From Prolixibacteraceae bacterium (GTDB lineage: Bacteria; Bacteroidota; Bacteroidia; Bacteroidales; Prolixibacteraceae), in assembly GCA_019459485.1 (NCBI GenBank), contig JAIBEZ010000011.1, forward strand, positions 1-64,000: 64,000 nt of DNA. Reading direction: 5' to 3'. Position 1 is the first letter of the stretch; each line of letters opens with the position of its first letter. The notes beneath the pieces are model-generated. The model was not told the DNA's origin and did not search any database. It saw nothing but the letters and a program-made list of their open reading frames with translations. Both the position numbers and the translations under genes were made by a program. Of this stretch, positions 53,580 through 61,721 are shown in pieces.

Positions 53580-54422
53580 ATGAGCACCGCAAAAGAAACA
53601 GGCGATAAAAGGGAAAAATACATTGTTACCAATCATGGAATTTTGTTTCATTCTGAATTAAATACCACGCTGCTAAACTCCGATAAGTCTGTTTATGAGG
53701 TGATTCGTATTATTGACGGTATTGCGCTTTTTTTGGAAGATCATTATTCCAGGTTAGTTTCTTCGGTTCAAATGAGCGGTTTCCATTTTGAAATGGATTT
53801 TGCTGAATTCAGGCATAAAATTATGGAGCTGGCGATACTTAACCAACTTGAAAATGGTAATGTGAAATTTGTTCTTGCTGAATCTGGGAAAGAGAACCAT
53901 TGGTCATTTTCGTTTATTTCGCATAGCTATCCTGGCGCGGATGATTACGAAAAGGGTGTTAATACCGAACTTCTTTTTGCTGAACGGGAAAACCCGAACG
54001 CCAAGGTTGTACAGAACACTGTCCGTAAAAAAGCAAATCAATTAATTGCAGATCAAAACCTTTATGAAGTTTTACTGGTAAATCGGGATGGATTGATTAC
54101 CGAAGGAAGCCGTTCGAATGTGTTTTTTGTGAAGGGAAACCGGTTTTTTACCGCTCCGGCTCATCAGGTGCTGGTGGGCGTTACACGACAAAAAGTTTTG
54201 GAATGCCTGACAGAATTGGCTTTTCCAATCATCGAAGAGGCTGTTTTTGCATCAGAAATAAATAAATATGATGCAGTTTTTTTAACTGGTACTTCGCCAA
54301 AAGTTTTGCCAGTGAATTGCATCGGTGTGTTTCCTTTTCAGATAGGGAATTTATATGTTGAGAAGTTGATGTTTAAGTACAATTCAATGATTGAAACCTA
54401 TGTCAGTTCACATCGGATATGA
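53580..54422 (+). CDS. Class IV PLP-dependent aminotransferase-like protein
   Basis: The 280-residue product has the fold of branched-chain aminotransferase/aminodeoxychorismate lyase. Lys142 (NAKVVQNTVRKKANQ) is at the position expected for the PLP lysine, and LLVNRDGLITEGSRSNVFFV (about 164-183) is the characteristic Glu-binding and phosphate-binding block. LTGTSPKVLPV matches the C-terminal part. It could be the pabC-type lyase for folate synthesis or an amino-acid transaminase; sequence alone does not decide. Single gene. Confidence 0.82.
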   Translation: MSTAKETGDKREKYIVTNHGILFHSELNTTLLNSDKSVYEVIRIIDGIALFLEDHYSRLVSSVQMSGFHFEMDFAEFRHKIMELAILNQLENGNVKFVLAESGKENHWSFSFISHSYPGADDYEKGVNTELLFAERENPNAKVVQNTVRKKANQLIADQNLYEVLLVNRDGLITEGSRSNVFFVKGNRFFTAPAHQVLVGVTRQKVLECLTELAFPIIEEAVFASEINKYDAVFLTGTSPKVLPVNCIGVFPFQIGNLYVEKLMFKYNSMIETYVSSHRI

Positions 54423-54437
54423 ACTACAGGCTGGCTT

Positions 54438-54932
54438 TCATTCATTGACTACCGTCATGCCTGCTCTTAGTCTAATCCGGCGAAGTTTACTGTCGGTTCG
54501 TACTTCCAGTTTTTCTTCTTCAGTAAAAGGTGTTTGGAAATAAACATTGTAAGCGGCAGGATAAGGAAGGAGTAATTTTTGTTTGGCTGCCGGTGGAAGC
54601 ACTATTCCCATGACATCGCAGTAGCCAGCTTCTTTCCATACAACATCTGTGACCATATTAACAAACAACGTATCGGTTGATTCGTTGGTGACTGAAATCC
54701 TTTTAAAAGCTCGTTCACTCTCGACCGGTTCAAAATCAAAGTTTAATACACCGGCAAGTACAAACAATGTCATATTCATACATCCTTCGCCAATGTTTTT
54801 ACCTACCCTGTTTGACTTCATATCCTTTTGGCGTCCGATGCTTGTGGGATCAGTCAGGTAGCGGGTGTTGGTGCAGCCACCAAATAGAATGATGGCTGTC
54901 AACACCAATAATATTAATTTCTTCGGTAACAT
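54438..54932 (-). CDS. Uncharacterised lipoprotein
   Basis: The 164-residue product begins MLPKKLILLVLTAIILFGGC, a lipoprotein signal with the lipobox cysteine at residue 20. A basic linker and a beta-rich domain of unknown type follow, ending in a basic RRIRLRAGM segment. The start codon overlaps the stop of the upstream NIPSNAP gene by one base (TAATG), so translation is coupled. A longer frame to 55085 only overlaps the NIPSNAP gene and is rejected. Function unknown. Confidence 0.65.
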   Translation of the reverse strand: MLPKKLILLVLTAIILFGGCTNTRYLTDPTSIGRQKDMKSNRVGKNIGEGCMNMTLFVLAGVLNFDFEPVESERAFKRISVTNESTDTLFVNMVTDVVWKEAGYCDVMGIVLPPAAKQKLLLPYPAAYNVYFQTPFTEEEKLEVRTDSKLRRIRLRAGMTVVNE

Positions 54933-55708
54933 TAAATTTGCGAGTAGTCGGTTGGTACAAGAAATTTTTTGCGGACTTTGCTCACTGTGTCGGCATAAAT
55001 TGCTTTGCCCGACATTGATTTCCATTCCGGACTTTCCCCGAATTTCTTCCAGTTTGCTTCCCTTTGCTCCATATCGGTAAACCAAAGCATGTACATTAGA
55101 GCTGGCATGAGCCTGCCTGCCAGTATTTTACCGAAAAATACAGGATGAAGTCCTACTTTTTCAAACAAAGGCAATTCCTCGTCATTGAACATGGCCATTT
55201 TTCTTCGTGCGGCATCTTCGTTGTAACTTTCGTAGGTGCGGAGTTCAAGTAAACCCCTGTTTTTCTCCGGAAATTTCAACTTCGGAATTCCGTCAAAAGC
55301 TTCCATTAAATAGGTTTCGTAGCGCTCGAAAACCAGTTTTGTGGCTGGTAATTCAAAGTAGGATTTGCCTGCTGCCATGTAATTTTTGTCGGTAGTGAGT
55401 TCTTTTTGAAGTTTAAAATATACCTCAACTGACGGATAGACAAACAGGGTATAAACCTTTGGCGGATCTTCCTTGTCGAGTTCTTCGAAAGCTCCGAGTT
55501 TGATGCCGTACTTACTGAAAAGTGGCATTAACGCTTCAGTAAAATAAGATTTCAAGGTATTTTTTGCTCCACCACCGGTAAGTTGATAAACCCTGAATTC
55601 ATAAAACTCGTTGTCTTGTGCCGGAAGGTTATTTGCACTTAGTGAACTACCCGTTACAGTGACTGCTGCCATTGCGGCTGTACCTTTTAAAAAATTTCGT
55701 CGTTTCAT
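54932..55708 (-). CDS. NIPSNAP-family protein with a TAT-type signal
   Basis: The 258-residue product begins MKRRNFLKGTAAMAAVTVTG, a twin-arginine-like leader. Two ferredoxin-like NIPSNAP domains follow (about 32-140, FYEFRVYQLTGGGAKNTLKSYF; and about 155-255, LLELRTYESYNEDAARRKMAMF). The NIPSNAP family belongs to the dimeric alpha/beta-barrel group and has no settled activity. It may be exported folded, perhaps with a cofactor. It is followed without a gap by a lipoprotein gene. An in-frame ATG at 55744 adds 12 residues before the leader and is not preferred. Confidence 0.85.
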   Translation of the reverse strand: MKRRNFLKGTAAMAAVTVTGSSLSANNLPAQDNEFYEFRVYQLTGGGAKNTLKSYFTEALMPLFSKYGIKLGAFEELDKEDPPKVYTLFVYPSVEVYFKLQKELTTDKNYMAAGKSYFELPATKLVFERYETYLMEAFDGIPKLKFPEKNRGLLELRTYESYNEDAARRKMAMFNDEELPLFEKVGLHPVFFGKILAGRLMPALMYMLWFTDMEQREANWKKFGESPEWKSMSGKAIYADTVSKVRKKFLVPTDYSQI

Positions 55709-55786
55709 GGTTGATGCTGATTTAAGTTTGTCGAAATTAACCATTTTTCAGGAAAAGGAACATGGTAAATGAAATAATTAAGCATA

Positions 55787-55823
55787 AAAAAACTCCGAAG
55801 TAAAATTACTCCGGAGTTTTTGA
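55787..55823 (-). terminator. Terminator downstream of PFOR
   Basis: AAAAACTCCG pairs with CGGAGTTTTT as the base of a hairpin that includes AGTA/TACT. It lies 55 bp after the PFOR stop on the minus strand and before the NIPSNAP gene. A- and T-runs on both sides allow bidirectional action. Confidence 0.8.
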
Positions 55824-55877
55824 TGTGTTGGTCACGACGGAAATTTGGGTGTGTCATGACCATATTTTGATTGGTCT

Positions 55878-58800
55878 TTATTCTGCTGGAGCATAATCCA
55901 TTGAGGCCATTCTTTTATAACCGTTGTATCTCCATTTCGCATTTGCTTCGGCAGCCGTGAAAAGTTCATCAGCTACTTCAGGGAATGCTTTTTTGAGTGA
56001 GCTGTAACGCGCCTCGCCCATCAGGAACGATTGGAATTTCGTCCAGTCCGGAGCATTTGAGTCCAGAACGAATGGGTTCTTTCCTTCTGCTTCGAGCATC
56101 GGATTGTGGCGGTATAAGCTCCAGTATCCACATTCAACGGCCAGTTTTTCTTCGTTCTGTGTACGCCCCATCGATTGTTTCAATCCGTGGCTGATACATG
56201 GCGAATAGGCGATGATCAGTGATGGTCCCGGATAAGCTTCGGCTTCGCGGATAACCTTCAGGTATTGAGCCTGATTGGCGCCCATCGAAACTTGTGCAAC
56301 ATATACATATCCGTAAGACATGGCCATAACACCAAGGTCTTTTTTGCGGATGCGTTTTCCTGAAGCAGCGAATTTAGCTACAGCGCCAACCGGAGTTGAT
56401 TTCGATGCCTGACCGCCTGTATTTGAGTAAACTTCGGTATCCATTACCAAAACATTTACATCAGCGCCTGAAGCCAAAACATGGTCCAAACCACCGTAGC
56501 CAATATCATAAGCCCAACCGTCTCCACCGAAGATCCATTGCGATTTTTTAACCAGGTATTGTTTCAATCCCATGATTTCTTTCGCATAAACAGCATCACT
56601 TCCGGCCAATAACTCGCGAACTTTTGCTGAAACTTCTTCAGTCGTTTCGCTGTTCAATTTGTTTTCAATCCAGGCAGCGAAAGCTTCTTTTTCGGCATCA
56701 GTTGCACCATCGGCGATCGCATTTTTCATGATCATCTCAATGCGGTCGCGTTGTGCGGCAACACCTTCAGCCATACCAAATCCATATTCAGCATTGTCTT
56801 CAAACAAAGAGTTAGCCCAGGCAATACCTTTGTCGCTTTCTTTGTGTTTGCAATATGGAGTTGAAGGAGCTGAACCGCCATAGATTGAAGAACAACCTGT
56901 GGCATTTGAAACCATCATGCGTTCGCCATATAATTGCGAAATCAGTTTGATGTATGGAGTTTCACCACAACCGGCGCAAGCTCCTGAGAACTCGAACAAT
57001 GGCTGAGCAAACTGTGAGTTTTTAACCGATTTATTCTTTTCAACAACTTTTTCCTTGTACGATACTTTTGAATCGAAATGGTTCCAACGTGAAATTTCAG
57101 CTTCCTGGGTTCCAAGTGGTTTCATTTCCAGAGCTTTGGTTTTCGATGGACAAACATCGGCACAGTTACCGCAACCTGTACAATCCAAAACACTTACCTG
57201 AATGCGGAAATTCAAATTCGGGAATTGTTTGTTTGGCACTGCCTGGAGTGATTTTGTTCCATCAGGCAGAGTAGCCATTTCGTCAGCATTGATCAGGAAC
57301 GGACGGATTGCAGCGTGAGGACAAACGTACGCACACTGGTTACACTGGATACAGTTTTCTGCCTGCCATTCAGGAACGTTTACGGCAATACCACGTTTTT
57401 CGAAAGCAGCTGTTCCCGATTGGAATGTGCCGTCTTCAGCACCAAGGAATGTACTTACCGGAAGATCGTCGCCTTTCTGCGCGTTGATTACATCTACAAT
57501 ATTCTTAATGTAGGCCGGACGTTCATTGTCGTCTGACTCTGCACTGATTACAATTTTTTTCCACTCAGCGGGTACGTCAATTTTTACTACATTATTTCCG
57601 CCGGCTTCAACAGCAGCGTAGTTCATGTTGATTACTTTTTCGCCCATCTTGCCATACGATTTTACGATGGCTTTTTTCATTTCGTAAACAGCAGTTTCGA
57701 ATGGAATTACTTCAGTAATCTTAAAGAAAGCCGATTGCATGATCGTATTGGTACGATTTCCCAAACCAATTTCTTCGCCCAGTTTGGTACCGTTGATGAT
57801 GTAAAATTTGATATCGTTTTCGGCCATGTATTTTTTCATGCCGTCAGGAAGTCTTTTTACAGTTTCATCCTCGTCCCAAATCGAGTTCAACAGGAATGAA
57901 CCGCCTTTTTTCAAACCTTTCAATACATCGTAAAGATGAAGGTATGCCGGAACGTGGCAGGCCACAAAGTCAGGAGTATTTACCAGGTAAGGTGAACGGA
58001 TTGGCACATTACCAAAACGAAGGTGAGACGAAGTAAATCCGCCTGATTTTTTTGAATCGTAGGCAAAATAAGCCTGGCAGTATTTATCGGTTGCTTCACC
58101 AATGATTTTGATGGAGTTTTTGTTGGCGCCAACAGTACCATCAGAGCCCAAGCCGTAGAATTTAGCTTCGTAAGTTCCGGCAGGAGCAACGTTTACTTCT
58201 TCTTTTAAAGGAAGCGATTTGAAAGTAACATCGTCAACAATACCGATGGTGAATTGATTTTTAGGTTCGTTCAGTTCAAGGTTTTCGAAAACTGAAAGTA
58301 TCTGGGCAGGAGTGGTGTCTTTTGAACCCAATCCGAAACGTCCGCCAACAATAAGAGGAGCATTTTCTGTTCCGTAAAGAACTTCGCAAACATCAAGGTA
58401 CAAAGGTTCTCCGTTTGCTCCGGGTTCTTTGCTTCTGTCGAGAACTGCAATGCGTTTTACAGATTTTGGCAATACATTCAGGAAATATTTGGTTGAGAAT
58501 GGACGATATAAATGTACAACCAGCAAACCAACTTTTTTGCCCTGAGCATTCAGGTAGTCAACTGTTTCGCGGATTGTCTCGGTAACCGAACCCATTGCGA
58601 TGATGATGTTTTCAGCATCTTCAGCACCATAATAAGTGAATGGATGATATTCGCGTCCGGTAATTTTTTTGATTTCCTGCATGTAATCTTCAACGATATC
58701 CGGAACTGCATCATAAAAACGGTTCGCAGCTTCTTTTGCCTGGAAGAAAATGTCAGGATTCTGAGCGGTACCTTTTGTTACAGGGTGTTCAGGATTTAAA

Positions 58801-59426
58801 GCACGATCTCTGAATTCCTGAATCAGGTTCATGTCAATCAGCGGACGCATGTCTTCTTTGTCGATTACTTCGATTTTCTGAATTTCGTGTGAAGTACGGA
58901 ATCCGTCAAAAAATGACATGAAAGGAACGCGTGATTTTAAAGTTGCCAGGTGAGAAACACCGGCAAGGTCCATTTCTTCCTGCACCGATCCGGCAGCCAA
59001 CATGGCAAAACCAGTTTGGCGTGCTGAGTAAACGTCGCCGTGGTCACCGAAAATCGACAATGCATGACCAGCCAAAGCACGGGCACTGATATGAAAAACG
59101 CATGGAAGTAACTCTCCTGCAATTTTGTACATGTTTGGGATCATCAGCAACAAACCCTGTGAAGCAGTGTAAGTCGTAGTTAATGCACCCGACTGCAATG
59201 CACCGTGAACTGCACCGGCAGCTCCACCTTCGCTCTGCATTTCGGCCAAACGCACCGGACGGCCAAACAAATTGGTTTTTCCGTTTGCTGCCCACTCGTC
59301 AACATATTCGGCCATGGTTGATGATGGCGTAATTGGGTAGATACAAGCTACCTCACTAAACATGTAACTAATATGCGCTGCGGCATAGTTTCCGTCACAT
59401 GTAATGAACTTTTTTTTATTTGCCAT
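55878..59426 (-). CDS. nifJ: Pyruvate:ferredoxin (flavodoxin) oxidoreductase, single-chain
   Basis: The 1182-residue product is a full-length single-chain PFOR. An alpha-type domain (about 1-240, GNYAAAHISYMFSEVACIYPITPSS) comes first, then domain II, and the gamma domain with SGGFTSSHLRFG. A ferredoxin domain has two 4Fe-4S motifs (CIQCNQCAYVCP and CTGCGNCADVCP). The beta/TPP domain begins ACAGCGETPY and includes GDGWAYDIGYGGLDHV and NTGGQASKSTP. It oxidises pyruvate to acetyl-CoA and reduces ferredoxin or flavodoxin, a core enzyme of anaerobic metabolism. The ATG at 59426 gives the usual MANKKKFITCDGN start; upstream in-frame codons are poly-Lys/Asn and overlap the neighbouring gene. Confidence 0.97.
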   Translation of the reverse strand: MANKKKFITCDGNYAAAHISYMFSEVACIYPITPSSTMAEYVDEWAANGKTNLFGRPVRLAEMQSEGGAAGAVHGALQSGALTTTYTASQGLLLMIPNMYKIAGELLPCVFHISARALAGHALSIFGDHGDVYSARQTGFAMLAAGSVQEEMDLAGVSHLATLKSRVPFMSFFDGFRTSHEIQKIEVIDKEDMRPLIDMNLIQEFRDRALNPEHPVTKGTAQNPDIFFQAKEAANRFYDAVPDIVEDYMQEIKKITGREYHPFTYYGAEDAENIIIAMGSVTETIRETVDYLNAQGKKVGLLVVHLYRPFSTKYFLNVLPKSVKRIAVLDRSKEPGANGEPLYLDVCEVLYGTENAPLIVGGRFGLGSKDTTPAQILSVFENLELNEPKNQFTIGIVDDVTFKSLPLKEEVNVAPAGTYEAKFYGLGSDGTVGANKNSIKIIGEATDKYCQAYFAYDSKKSGGFTSSHLRFGNVPIRSPYLVNTPDFVACHVPAYLHLYDVLKGLKKGGSFLLNSIWDEDETVKRLPDGMKKYMAENDIKFYIINGTKLGEEIGLGNRTNTIMQSAFFKITEVIPFETAVYEMKKAIVKSYGKMGEKVINMNYAAVEAGGNNVVKIDVPAEWKKIVISAESDDNERPAYIKNIVDVINAQKGDDLPVSTFLGAEDGTFQSGTAAFEKRGIAVNVPEWQAENCIQCNQCAYVCPHAAIRPFLINADEMATLPDGTKSLQAVPNKQFPNLNFRIQVSVLDCTGCGNCADVCPSKTKALEMKPLGTQEAEISRWNHFDSKVSYKEKVVEKNKSVKNSQFAQPLFEFSGACAGCGETPYIKLISQLYGERMMVSNATGCSSIYGGSAPSTPYCKHKESDKGIAWANSLFEDNAEYGFGMAEGVAAQRDRIEMIMKNAIADGATDAEKEAFAAWIENKLNSETTEEVSAKVRELLAGSDAVYAKEIMGLKQYLVKKSQWIFGGDGWAYDIGYGGLDHVLASGADVNVLVMDTEVYSNTGGQASKSTPVGAVAKFAASGKRIRKKDLGVMAMSYGYVYVAQVSMGANQAQYLKVIREAEAYPGPSLIIAYSPCISHGLKQSMGRTQNEEKLAVECGYWSLYRHNPMLEAEGKNPFVLDSNAPDWTKFQSFLMGEARYSSLKKAFPEVADELFTAAEANAKWRYNGYKRMASMDYAPAE

Positions 59427-59488
59427 TTTTGTAATGTTTAAATTATTTTGATTTAATTTTTCAATCTTTTTCAACTTTTCAATCTTTT

Positions 59489-60673
59489 CTAATATAAAAA
59501 CCCGAACAGCCAAAGCGGGATAATTCTTCCTGAACCAAGTTCAATCATATCTGCGGCTGCAAACGATTCGTCATCAATAGGAACAGTATATTTGTTTCCC
59601 ACTGAAAAATGGAATTCGTCGTCAACTTTAAAGTCAGCCTTCCCGGAGCTTTTTACCTGATGCTGATATCCCAATTGGTTATAAAAGAATGTTTGTCTTA
59701 AAGTATTGTTGCTGATATTGGCCGGGTCAATAGCATACATCAGATTTGTGTTATGCAGATAAACCAAATCCGGTTTTTTAATCTCGTCCTCATTGCCGTT
59801 CGAGAACAAAAGGTTAATGATCCGCGCATTTTTTAGATATCGAAGGTAATTCATGATGGTTGCCCGCGACGTTTGTACATCGGCGCTAAGCTTGCTCACG
59901 TTGGGTGAAAAAGGTGCCTGGCTGGCGATGATCTGTAATAACTTCCGCAGTTTTGGGAGGTATTGCAAATCAATCTGATTGAGGTAAGTCACATCAATTT
60001 CCAATGCCAGATTAATGTGTTTTAAAAGCGTTTCGTTGTAAAAGCCTTTGTTGTCGAGGAAATACGGATAGAACCCATCTTTCAGATAGTCATTTAAAAA
60101 AGCCAGTGGTTTTATCTCTGTGGTAATTTCCTGTGCTATTTTTACATGATCGGTCAGGATTTCCTGAAAAGTGTATCTTCTGAAATTCAGGTTCGACTGG
60201 TAATTCAGGTATTCGCGAAATGAAAGGCCTTCGAGATGATAAATTTTGGCAATATTTTGCAAGTCATTGTTTCCTTCGATAACGCGAAGTACCGGTGATG
60301 CTGAAAAGATGATTTGTAGTTCCGGGAAATTATCGTAGCAGGTTTTTAATTCTGAAGCCCAATCCGGGTATTTATGTATTTGGTCGAGAATCAGTGTTTT
60401 GCCGCCTGTTTTGTAGAATTCGTCAGCAAACGAAATGATTTTCCTTTTGGTAAAGTAAAAATTGTTGAGGTTGACATACAGGCAGGTTTTGTCGTTCAGA
60501 AATTTTTCTTTCACAATATCAATCAGGAAAGCTGTTTTTCCCACGCCCCGAAATCCTTTGATCCCGATAATCCTTTGGTTCCAGTCTATTTCATTCAGAA
60601 GTTCTCTTCTGATTGTTAAACGGGATTGCTCCTGTAGAATGTTGTGAATGTTTACCAGATTTTGCATTTTCAA
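59489..60673 (-). CDS. AAA-type ATP-binding protein (AAA_14-like) with altered Walker B
   Basis: The 394-residue product has Walker A GFRGVGKTAF (Gly40 to Thr47). The Walker B strand reads LILDQIHKYPDW, so Asp97 is followed by Gln98 where Glu is usual. A sensor 1-like IIFSASPVLRV follows. A winged-helix part (about 240-290, LSADVQTSRATIMNYLRYLKNARIINLL) and a nuclease-like C-terminal domain of the DUF4143 type complete the protein. Such ATPases are widespread in Bacteroidota with unknown roles. It ends 62 bp before the PFOR start and may share its transcript. A start two codons later (ATG at 60667) is also possible. Confidence 0.8.
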   Translation of the reverse strand: MKMQNLVNIHNILQEQSRLTIRRELLNEIDWNQRIIGIKGFRGVGKTAFLIDIVKEKFLNDKTCLYVNLNNFYFTKRKIISFADEFYKTGGKTLILDQIHKYPDWASELKTCYDNFPELQIIFSASPVLRVIEGNNDLQNIAKIYHLEGLSFREYLNYQSNLNFRRYTFQEILTDHVKIAQEITTEIKPLAFLNDYLKDGFYPYFLDNKGFYNETLLKHINLALEIDVTYLNQIDLQYLPKLRKLLQIIASQAPFSPNVSKLSADVQTSRATIMNYLRYLKNARIINLLFSNGNEDEIKKPDLVYLHNTNLMYAIDPANISNNTLRQTFFYNQLGYQHQVKSSGKADFKVDDEFHFSVGNKYTVPIDDESFAAADMIELGSGRIIPLWLFGFLY

Positions 60674-60882
60674 AACTTAATACTACAAAAGTAATCTTTC
60701 AAAATTACCAATTGCTATCCAGAGATATCAAAATAGGTTGAAAAGTGTAATTTAGAATTGTTAAAAATAAGGAATCATTGTAATGTGGAAATTTGGATGT
60801 TTATGGTTAAATCTTTACTTTGGTCAAAATTATTGAACAATGATTATTGCGCATTTTTAATTTTCCGACAAATTAATTTAGA

Positions 60883-61689
60883 ATGAAAAAAGGACAGATA
60901 TCCAATATTTTACGTCAGCTTGGACTAATTTATTTGACCGATTGGATCAGATATTATTTGGAGCGTTTCAAAAACCGTAAAATAAACAGAACATTCAGAA
61001 AGAATAACCCTCAGGTAAAACTTCCGCCTGATTACCTCATATATGAATCATTTCAAATAAACTATCAGAAGTATTATACCGAAAGTATTGATACTGCAAA
61101 ATGGGTTGCCAATCATTTCAGGAAACATACTGAACTGAAAGACAAAAAGATATTGGATTGGGGATGTGGTCCCGGACGCATCATCCGGCATCTTCCTGTT
61201 GTTATTGGAAATGGTTGCGAATATTTTGGAACCGATTACAATGCAAAAACAATTGATTGGTGTACCGAAAATCTCCCCGGCATCAGTTTTAATAAAAACT
61301 CCTTAAATGCCAGTTTACCGTATGCAGATGATTTTTTTGATATGATTTATGGCATTTCCATTTTCACCCATTTGTCGGAACAGTTGCACCACGACTGGTA
61401 CAATGAGTTGTTTCGGATTCTAAAACCAGGTGGAATTATGTTTCTGACAACACAGGGAAATAATTTCAAGGTTAAATTAACCGAGTCGGAGCTCGTACAC
61501 TTCAATAACGGAGAATTGGTAATTCGCGGAAAAGTTAAAGAAGGGCACCGAACTTATTCTGCTTTTCATCCAACTGGTTTTATGGAAAAACTTTTCGGCA
61601 ATGTTGATATTTTGGAATACATTGAAACCAAGCCGGCAAAGGGAGAAGGTTGGCTTCCCCAGGATATCTGGATGATAAAGAAAAGGTAA
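60883..61689 (+). CDS. Class I SAM-dependent methyltransferase
   Basis: The 268-residue product has AdoMet motif I KILDWGCGPGRIIRHLP (about 90-106). An acidic residue ends the second strand (YFGTDYNAKTIDWC). FFDMIYGISIFTHLSEQLHHDWYNELFRILKPGG forms motifs II-III. The N-terminal 60 residues are basic and helical. The family is that of small-molecule or lipid methyltransferases; the substrate is unknown. Its promoter region (60674-60882) is AT-rich with no gene. Confidence 0.88.
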   Translation: MKKGQISNILRQLGLIYLTDWIRYYLERFKNRKINRTFRKNNPQVKLPPDYLIYESFQINYQKYYTESIDTAKWVANHFRKHTELKDKKILDWGCGPGRIIRHLPVVIGNGCEYFGTDYNAKTIDWCTENLPGISFNKNSLNASLPYADDFFDMIYGISIFTHLSEQLHHDWYNELFRILKPGGIMFLTTQGNNFKVKLTESELVHFNNGELVIRGKVKEGHRTYSAFHPTGFMEKLFGNVDILEYIETKPAKGEGWLPQDIWMIKKR

Positions 61690-61695
61690 ATTTGA

Positions 61696-61703
61696 TACTT
61701 TTG
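61696..61703 (+). promoter_or_regulatory. -7 box upstream of the U32 gene
   Basis: TACTTTTG matches TAnnTTTG and lies 18 bp before the ATG at 61722, giving a very short leader. No clear -33 element was identified. Confidence 0.5.
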
Positions 61704-61721
61704 TGGAGTTAAAAATGTTCC

